A stretch of 64,000 nucleotides of DNA from contig JAQNBH010000002.1 in NCBI GenBank assembly GCA_028752905.1, positions 19,643,041 through 19,707,040 of the forward strand, read 5' to 3'. The notes beneath the pieces are model-generated. The model was not told the DNA's origin, searched no databases, and saw only the letters and a list, made by a program, of their open reading frames with translations. Below, piece after piece: positions 21,285-32,972 of this stretch (within the stretch, counting starts at the first letter, position 1; every line of letters starts with the position of its first letter). This stretch comes from Cladorhizidae sp. MBARI D1340-BT2. Its lineage: Eukaryota; Porifera; Demospongiae; Poecilosclerida; Cladorhizidae. The position numbers and the translations under genes are program-made.

Positions 21285-24005
21285 AAACCCAAGTTGTGAA
21301 GCTTTCTGGTTTCCCACAGGCAGTTGTTGCATCTGATCTAGTTGATCTCTGATGTTGCTTATGCACTCCACGGTGTTGGTGACCTGGATGTTACACTCCA
21401 CCAAGTTTCCTTAAGATTTGTAGGGGCCCTCTGAGTGCTGCTTCATTAGACTCTGTGTCACTACAGCATCAGGTATCGACTTCCAAAATCCATGAAGGTG
21501 ATGAGGTATTTGTTGCCTGACTTGGTGCATGTTAAATGTCCAACAATATTGATTGCTACCCTATCCATCGATTGTGTCATCACCGGCATAAGCTCTAATG
21601 GAGCGACATGGTGAGGTCGACAAGCTGCCTTTTGGTAATCTGGACAGCTTTCACATGCACTCTTGACGTCACGCCGGGCCAGTAGAAATGTCTGAGAATC
21701 CTCTGCTTGGATCTTTTGAATCCCAGGTGGCCTGCCATGGGGACTGTGTATGCCAGCCTTATAACTTGCTGTCTCCTGTCAGTTGGTAGCACAAGTTGGT
21801 GCACATCATTGCCCAACAGGTCGGCACTATGCCTGTGCAATCTCCAGGAAGAATGGAGAGTCGTCCTCCTCTGCTTGTTTCCATGCATTGTGCAATGAGG
21901 CATCCCTCCTTTGATCATTGCTCAGTGCTGCTTGATTGGTTTGCTGTGGGAGACTTCATGCTCAGGTGGAGAAGGAATGTCCATAGGAAGTGTAACAGCC
22001 CCAGAGGTGGCCTAGCCTGCTATTCTGTTGTCTGGTTTATTTAAGTTTAGGTTCAGTGTAGAGAAAGAAATCATTGTCAACACCAATTATGGAGTGACAA
22101 GCACCTCTGATACGGCAGGGGTTATCTCCTCCTCCTGTTGTGTGGGTTGTGTCAGGAGGCAAGCAGAGATGCAAGCTCCTGATCTAGGAGTCTCTCTATC
22201 CTCTCCATCGTGTATGATCTATTGTGCTTTGGCTGCTGCCCTGGTTTGCACTGCAGACACAGGTGCCTCATGTGCAGCTTTCTCCTCCACCAAAGGTTTG
22301 AGCAGTTAGTTAAGGAATGGTCCGTCTCTCCCAATAACACATCTGCACCCAGGTTGTCAGCAACTACAGCTGTGAGGCCGCTTGTGACTCCTGCTGTGGT
22401 ATCCTGGCCAAGTCAAATTCTGTTGGTGGTTCACCCAGGACAGTAGGATCATGCATCCCCTCCAAGCATCTGCCACGGTGGAGTTCATTGCGACAAGAGA
22501 GTGTGCAGCTTTGGAAACGAGTTTGATGATGGTTTGGGTCCCATGTATGGTGCCGGATACAGTGTGGTCCAAGCCTGTGCACTCAGTGGGTTTGCATAGC
22601 AACACTTTCTGGTTTGTGCAGTTGGAGCTGCAGTGTCCCCTTGCACTACAATTGTAGCACCTCACTCCCTTGTTGTTCTGGCTTGGATGACCAGTGACAC
22701 TTCCCAGGCACCTACCAGCCTCATCTGCCTGGAGTGGAGGGTTGGGTGGGATGAACTTCCCTCCCCACTCTGTGCTCTTTTGGTCCTTGTGTGGGTCAGG
22801 TTTGTCGGGCCTTCTAAAATATTCAGGCTGTCTCCACTTCTTGCCACAGTACAAGACAGCAGTGTCCAGCCCTCTCTGTCATATATAGTCATCCACAAGC
22901 CCTCCTGCCTCTCTGACCGAGGTTATTTTTTTGTCTCTGATGCTGATAAAGATGTGTGTGGGTAGTAACTCGAGGAAATGGTCACGGGTGAAAAGTGCCT
23001 CCTGTGAAGTGCATTCTGTAGCATACTTCTTTGCTGTTTCATCCAAATGGTTGGCAAGTTGCAAACCAGTCTCCTTGGGTTGGAAGGAGGCTCTGTCGGT
23101 AGACGTCTGGTGGAGCAGCTCTTTGTTTTAAATACTGTAAATCCTGGGACACTGTGAAGGGTGTAGCCAGGAATGCAGCCAAAGCTTCTCCTTCTATAAG
23201 TGGGCGCAGGTGCATGAACCGCTGCTTCTCTGGAACTTCATAGAGTATCATATGTTGCTCATACTGTTGCAGGCTAGCACTTAAGCTTTGGTTGGATTTG
23301 AAGTGGGGAGCATGGGGGGTTGCAGTTTGGGTTTGTCTTTCTCCTTACTAAGGTCATTAAAGATTTTCATGAACATGTCCTCTCTGCATCAGGACATCTC
23401 CTTTTATTCAGCCATTCTCTGTGCTTCAAGCTGTTGCTCTTGCCAGATCATCTCCCTTTCTTCAGCTCATGTATGTACTTCATGTTGTTGTTATTAGATA
23501 AGCACGTGCATGAGGTGTGTGGTCTTGTGACTCGTATCTGAGCAACTGTATGATTCATGTGTCACATCATTGCAGTCAACGGACCTGGAGTCTTCTGGTT
23601 TATCCTGTTGTGGTGCTTTGCTTCTGGTCTCCATCTTTCTGCTTTGATCCGAAGAGGGTTGAAGTCAATTAACGATCGATTCAAAACAAAGTAATTCAAC
23701 TTAGCTAGCAGAGAAACTGTATTAATGTATTACACCAGCGCTACAGTCCAAGACACTGATTGTAGCTATATAGTCTTTGGGTTCTAACCTTTTTGACCAA
23801 GTCCTTAGCTTCAAGCAAGCAGCCAAAGGGTTTACTTAGTCTAGTTCCTCTAGCTAGACTTCTCAGAGTAAATATGCTTAGAAGGATTGGCAAGTCACGA
23901 AAACTCTATCAAGAGTCTCTGACAAGTCTTTTAAATGGCTAACTTGTAATAAAATAAGCAAGTGGATCATTCCTGATACAACCAATCAGAATACTATGGT
24001 GGTGA
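21285..24005 (-). mobile_element. Ty3/gypsy-like retrotransposon relic, copy 1 (unit 3)
   Basis: On the minus strand, from right to left: an LTR-like AT-rich leader (24,000-23,650); a Gag start METRSK near 23,630; a SCAN-like Gag segment near 22,990 (FTRDHFLELLPTH); a CCHC zinc knuckle CYNCSARGHCSSNC near 22,690; a retropepsin-like tail; and the integrase zinc-binding part (AGHLGFKRSKQRILRHFYWP) near 21,700. The integrase core start follows near 21,540 (RVAINIVGHL), reached only through a frameshift. Reverse transcriptase and RNase H are absent, and no second LTR is seen on the left, where homology to the empty site at 63,785 resumes. The copy is dead. The five copies share the same layout, so they spread by segmental duplication. 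Confidence 0.75.
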
Positions 24006-24059
24006 GTGTGTGTGTGTGTGTGCAGGTTCTGTTTGTCACCTTAGCATTTGGTAATGTTC

Positions 24060-25160
24060 ACCGACACCTTGAGGTGTTGGAATTCTCATCTGCTGGACTA
24101 GCTATTCATTAGGGATCTAACAGTGCATGTTGCCAAGGTTACAACCCAGTGAATAGCACTGTGCAGGCACTGAAGGGGTGCAGTTTGCCAGGGTCACCAC
24201 CCAGGGCACTAGGCAAGTACTGACAAGCACCAGGTTAATGCCTTAGTGAAGGATCCAAATGGATGCCTAGGACTATTTTGGCTGCTAGCCGCTGCCGAAG
24301 TGAGTTCCATGAGATATGAGCTTTCTTTTAGGCAAGCACCATTTTGGAATGTAGGTCAAGGAAGTATCAGTGCATTCCTATTAACCTTCTTGATGCTGTT
24401 GTGTGCTCTCCTGTTTGGAGGGTGCTACATACTAAACTAGTTGCTAATCAGCATCTGTAATCTTCCTCCTTACAGAAAGACACGACTAACAGCAGCTATT
24501 AGACTACAGCTAGCTTTAGTAACTATAGCTTATAGTCCCCAGTCAGACTACATGAGTAAGTTTTCATAAGCCATCTTGTTCAGGGGCAAGTCTAGACCAA
24601 TAGCAGCTGTTAGGACTAGTTCTATGAAAGAGTAATATACTGATGAGTGGAGTGGCTAACCTAAGTTCTGGTGCTTTTATAAGCTTTGTTTGTTCTTGTA
24701 CTAGTTTGGGTATCCAGCATCAGTGTTAGATATATCTAAAGAGAACCCTCAACAGTAGATAACAAGGTTATAAGAGCATAAAGCACCAGAACAACAGCTA
24801 GTTACCAACACTTCAGAGTCTCCATATTATAGATATATCTAGCTCTGTTGCTGGATGCCTATACTAGAACAAGGACACACAAAGCACAAGAACTTAGGTG
24901 TAGATCTATCTATATATATATGTATATCAATATTAGCTCTTGTTTTGCTAAAGAGTCTACTAGATAAGGACATGATGCCTTTAGGATAGTAGCTAGGTTA
25001 TATAAGCTTGGTACACTAGCACATACTTACTGGGAGCTCTTCTCAGACTTCTTGGTGGGTAACCACGGTAACCTGCATTCATTGCCTGCTTAGTGCTATA
25101 TCCTGGGTGTTAACCTGCACCCCTTCACTGCCTGCCTAGTGCTATTACTAATTCCGATTT
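24060..25160. mobile_element. Foldback element with nested inverted repeats (unit 3)
   Basis: Outer arms of roughly 80-100 bp are imperfect inverted repeats: left about 24,155-24,235 (GGCACTGAAGGGGTGCAG) and right about 25,060-25,147 (CTGCACCCCTTCACTGCC). Inside, 24,656-24,900 forms a second hairpin in which CCTAAGTTCTGGTGC to AGATATATCT pairs with AGATATATCTAGCTC to GAACTTAGG. A third, shorter inversion lies within its left half. No transposase is encoded. A 64-codon open stretch (24,246-24,440) has no family resemblance. Target duplication was not resolved. Confidence 0.7.
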
Positions 25161-25352
25161 GGATCCAATTTCCTAATTCAAATACAGTGTGGTCGTGACC
25201 AATGAGCGTGTAGTGTGAGTCAAACCTATGCACTGTGAACATGCCTTAAGGTTAATTACTGAAAACTAAAGATACCTGTAAATTCACAGAATTATGAGTA
25301 TGTTTGTTACCTGCAGGAACTTATAAACTGATATGTTGATTGTTCTCTACAG

Positions 25353-25980
25353 TCTGACCATTCTGTTGAGCAAGAAGCCCTCTCAGGTGTCTGTGAAAAC
25401 ACTCGCCAGCTGACTAAAAGTATATCACACAACAAGGCACGTGCAGGAGACCTTCCAGGAATACTGTTTGCCATGAAGATTGAAGGATACAATCCTCTGG
25501 ACAGAGATGAAGATGGCTACAATGCCTTGCACTGTGCAGCTCTCGGGGGACACGTGTCTGTGGTGAAGTTTTTCCTGGAGGATTTGATCTATGACCCAAC
25601 ACTTCCTAGTCAACATGGCCGTACAGCACTTCACCTAGCTGCTTGGTATGGTCGTCTTGAGCTGGTACGATACCTGTTGGAGGAGCGGCAGCTTGAAGCT
25701 CTGAGTGCTGATGTCGAAGGACGTACTCCATTGCACTATGCTTGTATGGTTAGGACTGGCCCTAGCAGTACGAGTGGAGGGAATGAGACACATGAGCATT
25801 TTGAAGTCGTCAAGTATCTTGTGGAAGAGCATGGCTGCGACCTACTCTCTCAAGATGAAGACAAACGTACTCCATTACATCTTGCCTCCAGTGAGGGTCA
25901 CTTGGAAATTCTCCAATACTACATAAACATCCAATTCCATCATACTCATATGGAATGTGTTCACTCTGCTGCTCTAAAGG
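25353..25980 (+). CDS. Exon B3: ankyrin-repeat exon, cap plus four repeats
   Basis: The frame runs from TCTCTACAG to CTAAAGG|GTAAGA with 209 codons plus one base, phases 0 and 1. The leader is SDHSVEQEALSGVCENTRQ, then a cap (HNKARAGDLPGILFAMKIEG). Repeats follow with NALHCAALGGH, TALHLAAWYGR, TPLHYACMVRTG with the loop SSTSGGNETHEH, and TPLHLASSEGH, then the tail ECVHSAALKG. It is exactly 294 nt shorter than B4, the length of three repeats. The junction lies in the VVKYLVEEHGC segment that B4-B6 carry twice, so an in-frame recombination product is likely. If the intron is retained, the frame adds KIEMVMIREVSTHHM and stops at 26,028-26,030. Confidence 0.85.
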
Positions 25981-26940
25981 GTAAGATAGAGATGGTCATG
26001 ATTAGAGAAGTGAGCACACACCACATGTGAGGCTGGAGGGTAATTATAACATCAAAGTTACTATATTAACTATGACACAGGCATTAACATAACTGTTATG
26101 TTAAATCCTCTTTTCAAAACCCAGTGTTTTGTGCATCCCAGAATGTTGGTCTCCTCTATCTATATCTGAGAATGCAGCAGAAGTGACGTCTATATAATAG
26201 TTTTGAGGCAACATGACCCCACGCACACCTGTCCCACTAGCCACACCCTCTTATGTGCATGCAGCAACATGGAAAAAGTGTTTGCTCAAATGTCATTGGG
26301 CTGATTTGCCTCAACTTTTGTGGTATTTCTTGAGATAGTGTTAAATTCTATCATGTGATCACATGTGTAACTAATGCAAGTTTGAAGATGCTGACTGGGC
26401 ACAAACATCAACAATTTTTATGCAAGAGAATCAGCTTTGTGGGACTCTCCTCCTCAATAGATATGTTAATTCAGAAGGAGCCTAGTGAGACTGTCCTCCC
26501 CCCCATAGATAGGTCACACAGAAGGAGGTCTACATTCCCCAGGGCCACAGCCAGATCATAGAAACAGCCGAGGCTACGGCATTCTGAAGATTGTTTTAAT
26601 CATCCTCTAAATCATGCTTTCTGTGGGTAGCCAAGGGTGACCAGAGATCTGTCATCATTACTTCATTTTACAGAGAGAGCCATCCATTCTTTGGTGAGAA
26701 TGTAGAGCTATATGCTGCCAATTAAAATATAATTGGCCTCATGCTTGCCACAGGTGTGCCCCTTATAGTTTAGCAGACACTCTATTTATCTCCAAACTCC
26801 TCCCATTTATCCAACCTATTGTTCTCCCCTCCAACCTCTTCTGTTAGCAATGTAAATCCCTGTGCATGTGTGTAACTGAGACTCCACCCACCAACATGCA
26901 CAATAGGTACAGTAATTGAACTATATGTATGTGTGTGCAG

Positions 26941-27044
26941 AGTTGAAGAAATCTGAGGAGAAGACGAGCAAAGACAGCACAAGTAAGGGAGACGAGGAAA
27001 GTGTCCTCATGGGAGGGAGGGAGGAAGGTGTGTACATTGTCTAG
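26941..27044 (+). CDS. Exon C3: short charged exon, unit 3
   Basis: It has the same layout as C1, with both internal donors intact and the stop TAG at 27,042-27,044. The upstream intron has a four-base insertion (ACAG) beside the AATAGGTA motif, which creates a nearby extra AG about 50 bp upstream. Confidence 0.6.
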
Positions 27045-28339
27045 TTGGGACTCCACCCACCTACTTGTGTCTCAATATGTACCCTATTTGCTGGGATGTT
27101 AGTCACACCTGAGCTTAGGTCACACCCACAAATAACTTGGCAGTGTAGCACATAGTTGGTGTTCCTGCATACAGTGAAAGAAGTAACAAGCAGCTTGCAT
27201 CTAGTGGTGTAGCTCATACACTTCTTGCTGGTTCCAGCCTCAGATACTCACAACTCAATAGTGCCAGCTTGAAGGTAGTGTTGGCTAACCCAAATTGCCT
27301 CTGTTGTCATGAGGTACTATGGAAGGTGGTGGCCACAGCCACATGTCTCTATGTGGAGAAACATGACCTGTTACTAGTTGGCCATTGACATAGCTAATAG
27401 TAATTGACTCCAGGCAGTTTCTATGAGGTTCAGCAAACCTGATGGGCCCTAAGAGATTCACAGACAGAGACTAAGTACAATAAATTTCAAAATCGGGCAA
27501 GTATATTGAAAACAGTAGAGTAGCCATGTAGACCACATCTGGTTGGACCTTTGCCATTTTAGATATATTTAACGGAGGACCAGGACCAGATCATCTTTGT
27601 GGGTGTTCTTCTAAAAAACACCACAACTTTTAATGCTTCATCTATTTCTAATAATTTAGGTATCTAAATAGAGCCTGTTCTGAGTGCTCTGCAATGATAG
27701 AGGCATAGTGGTGTTTTCATCAATCAAGTGTAAATAGCATTAAGGTCATTAAAAGAACTTAGAAGTCATATACACGTAAGTGTTGGTTTTCAACAGTTGC
27801 CATTTATGGTGCAAGCAGAGTAACCATGGATACAGTGAATTTGCTACTAGCCTTTTTCAATACAAGCATGTGAAGATAGTGCACACACTGGCCTCACCTC
27901 ATGAGAAAAGGGATGAATTGAAAAAAATGGTCTTTCATACCAAAGAGAAAATAAAGAGCTTTCAAATGATATAAAAATTATTTACCAAGAAATTTTTTGT
28001 CGGTAATTCACTCTAAGGGAATCCTTGTTAGTCATGCTTCTTCTTCTCATAATGAAATGGCAGAATTAGTATAAGAATGATAATGAACTCAAACTTGAAA
28101 CTAAGTATACCAGTGAAGATATAAAAACCTAAATTGGTCCTGCCCTTCCTAAGGAGAGAATACTAGAGACCTCAGCTCTGTGGTCACTACAGTCATTCCC
28201 ACCCCTCCCACTTGATGGCTAACCCCTGGCCAACATTTCCTGTGGTCACAGACACCTTAACCTGGTGCATGTGTAGGAGGTGAATTGCTAGAGTGCAGTG
28301 TGCATGTATCACCACAATGTGTGTGCATGTCTTGACCAG

Positions 28340-28422
28340 GTTCCAACAATCAGCCTTGGACTGGAGACAAGCAAGCACTGGACTCATGTGCAGCTTCTGG
28401 GACTGAGACATCAGATCAAGTG
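28340..28422 (+). CDS. Exon A4: linker exon, unit 4
   Basis: It is a standard A exon with CAAGTG|GTGAGT donor and phases 1 to 0. It is identical in peptide to A2. A (GT)n tract of about 20 bp follows at 28,467. Confidence 0.7.
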
Positions 28423-28919
28423 GTGAGTCTGCTGATGCAATATCTACTGGTTGGTGTATTACTCCAGTGTGTGTGTGTGTGTGTGTGCATGTGCACACAT
28501 GAGTGATTGCATGTCTAGACCTCCTACATGCATGGTGTGGGTGATTACTTGCATGTATTGTGTATGTGTGCATGTGGTTTGTGGTCCTATAAGCAGATGG
28601 TTGGCTTGATTGTGTGTATAGTGAGTGAGTTGATTATTTGTTGAATCGACAGTCCTTCTGTTGAGTTAAGGAAGTACACTAGGATACATGACCAACTTTG
28701 TCAGACTTGCTTGCTGTCTGGTATGTGTACAGATACCTGCTTGTCTCTAAAGACCTGCCCACACTGTGCCCAAATGGAAGAGCATTCAGTCCCTAACCTC
28801 CTCAATTTGAATCACTATGTGGTAGTCGTGTCCACACACTTCAATAAACAACTTGTGCAGCAAAACAATATTCCTATTTTAAAATGCGAGACAAAAGAAC
28901 AATGTTTATATCTCAGCTA

Positions 28920-31590
28920 AAACCCAAGTTGTGAAGCTTTCTGGTTTCCCACAGGCAGTTGTTGCATCTGATCTAGTTGATCTCTGATGTTGCTTATCCA
29001 CTCCACGGTGTTGGTGACCTGGATGTTACACTCCACCAAGTTTCCTAGGGGCCCTCTGAGTGCTGCTGGGTCAGACTCTGTGTCACTACAGCATCAGGTA
29101 TCGACTTCCAAAATCCATGAAGGTGATGAGGTATTTGTTACCTGACTTGGTGCATGTTAAATGTCCAACAATATTGATTGCTACCCTATCCATCGATTGT
29201 GTCGTCACCGGCATAAGCTCTAATGGAGCGACATGGTGATGTCGACGAGCTGCCTTTTGGTAATCTGGACAGCTTTCACATGCACTCTTGACGTCACGCC
29301 GGGCCAGTAGAAATGTCTGAGAATCCTCTGCTTGGATCTTTTGAATCCCAGGTGGCCTGTCATGGGGACTGTGTGTGCCAGCCTTATAACTTGCTGTCTC
29401 CTGTCGGTTGGCAGCACAAGTTGGTGCACATCATTGCCCAACAGGTCGGCACTATGCCTGTGCAATCTCCAGGAAGAATGGAGAGTCTTCCTCCTCTGCT
29501 TGTTTCCATGCATTGTGCAATGAGGCATTCCTCCTTTGATCATTGCTCAGTTCTGCTTGATCGGTTTGCTGTGGCGGGTGGCTGGAGACTTCATGCTCAG
29601 GAGGAGAAGGCATGTCCATAGGAAGTGTAACAGCCCCCGAGGTGGCTAAGGATGGTCTAGCCTGCTATTCTGTTGTCTGGTTTATTTAGGTTTAGGTTAA
29701 GTGGAGAGAAAGAAATCATTGTCAACACCAATTATGTTGCTGCATGGAGTGTCAAGCACCTCTGATATGGCAGGGGTTATCTCCTTCTCCTGTTGTGTGG
29801 GTTGTGTCAGAATGCAAGCAGAGATGCAAGCTCCTGATCTAGGAGTCTCTCTATCCTCTCCATCGTGCATGATCTATTGTGCTTTGGCTGCTGCCCTGGT
29901 TTGCACTGCAGACACAGGTGCCTCATGGGCAGCTTTCTCCTCCACCAAAGGTTTGAGCAGTTGGTTAAGGAATGGTACATCTCTCCCAATAACACATCTG
30001 CACCCAGGTCGTCAGCAACTACATCTGTGAGGCCTCTTGTATGGTATTCTGGCCAAGTCAAATTCTGTTGGTGGTTCACCCAGGACAGTAGAATCATGCA
30101 TCCTGTCCAAGTATCTGCCACGGTGGAGTTCGTTGCTACAAGAGAATGTGCACCTTGGGAAACGAGTTTGATGATGGCTTGGTTCCCATGTATGGTGCCG
30201 GATACAGTGTGGTCCAAGCCTGTGCCCTCAGTGCGTTTGCATAGCAACACTTTCTGGTTTGGGCAGTTGGAGCTGCAGTGTCCCCTTGCACTACAATTGT
30301 AGCCCCTCACTCCCTTGTTGTTCTGGCTTGGATGACCAGTGACACTCTCCCAGGCACCGATCATGCCTCATCTGCCTGGAGTGGAGGGTTGGGTGGGATG
30401 AAGTTCCCTTCCCAGGCTTGGTCAACTCTGTGCTCCTTTAGCCCTTGTGTGGGTCAGGCTTGTCTGGCCTCTAAAATATTCAGGCTGTCTCCATTTCTTG
30501 CCTCAGTGCAAGACAGCAGTGTCCAGCCCTCTCTGTCGTATATAGTCATCCACAAGCCCTCCTGCCTCTCTGACCGAGGTGTTGTTTTTTTGGGTCTCTG
30601 ATGCTGATAGAGATGTTGTGAGTAGCAACTTGAAGAAATGGTCACGGGTGAAAAGTGCCTCCTAATAAGTGTATTCTGTGGCATACTTCTTGGCTGTTTC
30701 ATCCAAATGATTGGCAAGTTGCAGGCCGGTCTCCTTGGGTTGGAAGGAGGCTCTGTCGGTAGATGTCGGGTTTCAATCCAAACCGGTGGAGCAGCTTTCG
30801 TTTTACCTACTGTAAATCCTGGGACATCCTGGGACACTGTGCAGGGTGTAACCAGGAATGCAGCCAAAGCGTCTCCTTCTATAAGTGGGGGGTTGGGGGG
30901 GGGGGGGTTGCAGTTTGGGTTTGTCTTTCTCCTTGCTAAGGTCATTAAAGATTTTCATGAACATGTCCTCTCTGCATCTGGACATCTCCTTTTCTTCAGC
31001 CATTCTCTGTGCTTCAAGCTGTTGCTCTTGCCAGATCATCTCCCTTTCTTCAGCTCATGCATGTGCTTCATGTTGTTGTTGTTAGATAAGCACGTGCATT
31101 AGCTCTGCGGACATATGACTCGTGTCTGAGCAACTGGATGATTCATGTGTAGCGTCATTGCAGTCAACGGACCTGGAGTCTTCTGGTTTATCCTGTTTGT
31201 GTGCTTTGCTTCTGGTCTCCATCTTTCTGCTTTGATCCGAAGAGGGTTGAAGTCAATTAACGATCGATTCAAAACAAAGTAATTAAACTTAGCTAGCAGA
31301 GAAACTGTATTAATGTATTACACCAGCGCTACAGTCCAAGTCACTGCTATATAGTCTCAATGGGACCTCTAACCTAATCTGACCCAGTCCCTAGCTTCAA
31401 GCAGCTGTTCACTTAGTCTAGTCCCTCTAGCTAGACTTCTCAGAGTAAATAGGCTTAGAAGGATTGGAGTATGTACAAGTCACGAAAACTCTATCAAGAC
31501 CCTCTGACAAGTTAAATGGCTAACTTGTAATAAAATAAGCAAGTGGATCATTCCTGATACAACCAATCAGAATACTATGGTGGTGTGCTT
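28920..31590 (-). mobile_element. Ty3/gypsy-like relic, copy 2 (unit 4)
   Basis: The layout is as in unit 3. The zinc knuckle has lost its first cysteine (GYNCSARGHCSSNC). This copy keeps the longest frame from the knuckle to the protease region (30,364-29,807), including GADVLLGE, which resembles the end of a retropepsin. The integrase zinc-binding fragment is at 29,543-29,300, and the same frameshift follows it. Confidence 0.75.

Positions 31591-31593
<3 letters not shown>

Positions 31594-31634
<41 letters not shown>
31594..31634. repeat. (GT)n tract between retroelement and foldback element (unit 4)
   Basis: A pure GT run of about 40 bp ends in GTGCAGGTTCTG. Equivalent tracts of different length lie at about 24,007, 39,440, 48,034 and 57,655, so this microsatellite has changed length since the duplications. 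Confidence 0.9.
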
Positions 31635-31636
<2 letters not shown>

Positions 31637-31659
31637 GTTCTGTTTGTCACCTTAGCATT

Positions 31660-32775
31660 TGGTAATGTTCACCCGCACCTTGAGGTGTTGGAATTCTCAT
31701 CTGCTGGGCTAGCTAGTCATTAGAGATCTAACAGTGCATGTTGCCAAGGTTACCAGCCAGTGAATAGCACTGTGTAGGTACTGAAGGTGTGCAGGTTGCC
31801 AGGGTTACCACCCAGGCACTAGGCAAGTACTGAAAAGCACCAGGTTAATGCCTTAGCGAAGGATCCAAATGGATGCCAAGGACTATTTTGGCTGCTAGCC
31901 TCTGCCGAAGCGAGTTCCATGAGATATGAGCTTTCTTTTAAGCAAGCACCATTTTGGAATGTAGGTCAAACCAATACAGGAAGTGTCAGTGCATTCCTAT
32001 TAACCTTCTTGATGCTGTTGTGTGCTCTCCTGTTTGGAGGGTGCTACATACTAAACTAGTTGCTAATCGGCATCTGTGGTCTCCCTCCTTTACAGAAAGA
32101 CACGACCAACAGCTGCTATTAGACTACAGCTAGCTTTAGTAACTATACCCTAGTCAGAGAATGTTCCCTTACATGAGTAAGTTTTCATAAGCCATCTTGT
32201 TCAGGGGCAAGTCGAGACCAATAGCAGCTGTTAGGACTAGTTCTATGAAAGAGTAATATACTGATGAGTGGAGTGGCTAACCTAAGTTCTGGTGCTTTTA
32301 TAAGCTTTGTTTGTTCTTGTACTAGTTTGGGTATCCAGCATCAGTGTTAGATATATCTAAAGAGAACCCTCAACAGTAGATAACAAGGTTATAAGAGCAT
32401 AAAGCACCAGAACAACAGATAGATATCAACACTTCAAAGTCTCCATATTATAGATATATCTAGCTCTGTTGCTGGATGCCTATACTAGAACAAGGACACA
32501 CAAAGCACAAGAACTTAGGTGTAGATCTATCTACATATATACAATATATCACTATTAGCTCTTGTTTTGCTAAAGAGTCTACTAGATAAGGACATTCTGG
32601 CTTTAGGATAGTAGCTAGGTTATATAAGCTTGATACACTAGCTCTCAGACTTTCCACTATATCCTGGTGGGTAACCACGGTAACCTGCATTCAGTGCCTG
32701 CTTAGTACTATATCCTGGGTGGTAACCTGCACCCCTTCACTGCCTGCCTAGTGCTATAACTAATTCAGATTTGGA
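31660..32775. mobile_element. Foldback element (unit 4)
   Basis: Second copy of the nested inverted-repeat element. Outer arms lie near 31,760-31,840 and 32,690-32,760, and the inner hairpin is at 32,277-32,522. It keeps the segment AAACCAATACAGGAAGTGTC that copy 1 has partly lost. Confidence 0.7.
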
Positions 32776-32972
32776 TCCAATTTCCTAATTCAAATTCAGT
32801 GTGGTCGTTACCAATCAGCATGTAGTTGGGCATCAAACTTATGCAGTGTGTGGACAGTCCTTAATTAAGGTTAATTACTGAAAACTAAAGATACCTGTAA
32901 ATTCACAGAATTATTGAGTATGTTTGTTACCTGCAGGAACTTATAAACTGATGTGTTGATTGTTCTCTACAG

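Noticed and set aside
21076..21285. 69-codon open stretch after exon A with AATAAA inside, present in most units
   Set aside because: The AATAAA could be a poly(A) signal, but nothing links the stretch to an upstream exon in frame, and its right end is just the retroelement insertion border.
21595..23540. Many plus-strand open stretches over the retroelement regions (also in units 4-6)
   Set aside because: They are antisense shadows of the gag and integrase fragments on the minus strand and show no family resemblance.
24246..24440. 64-codon open stretch inside the foldback element
   Set aside because: It is disrupted by length changes in other copies and matches no transposase or other family.
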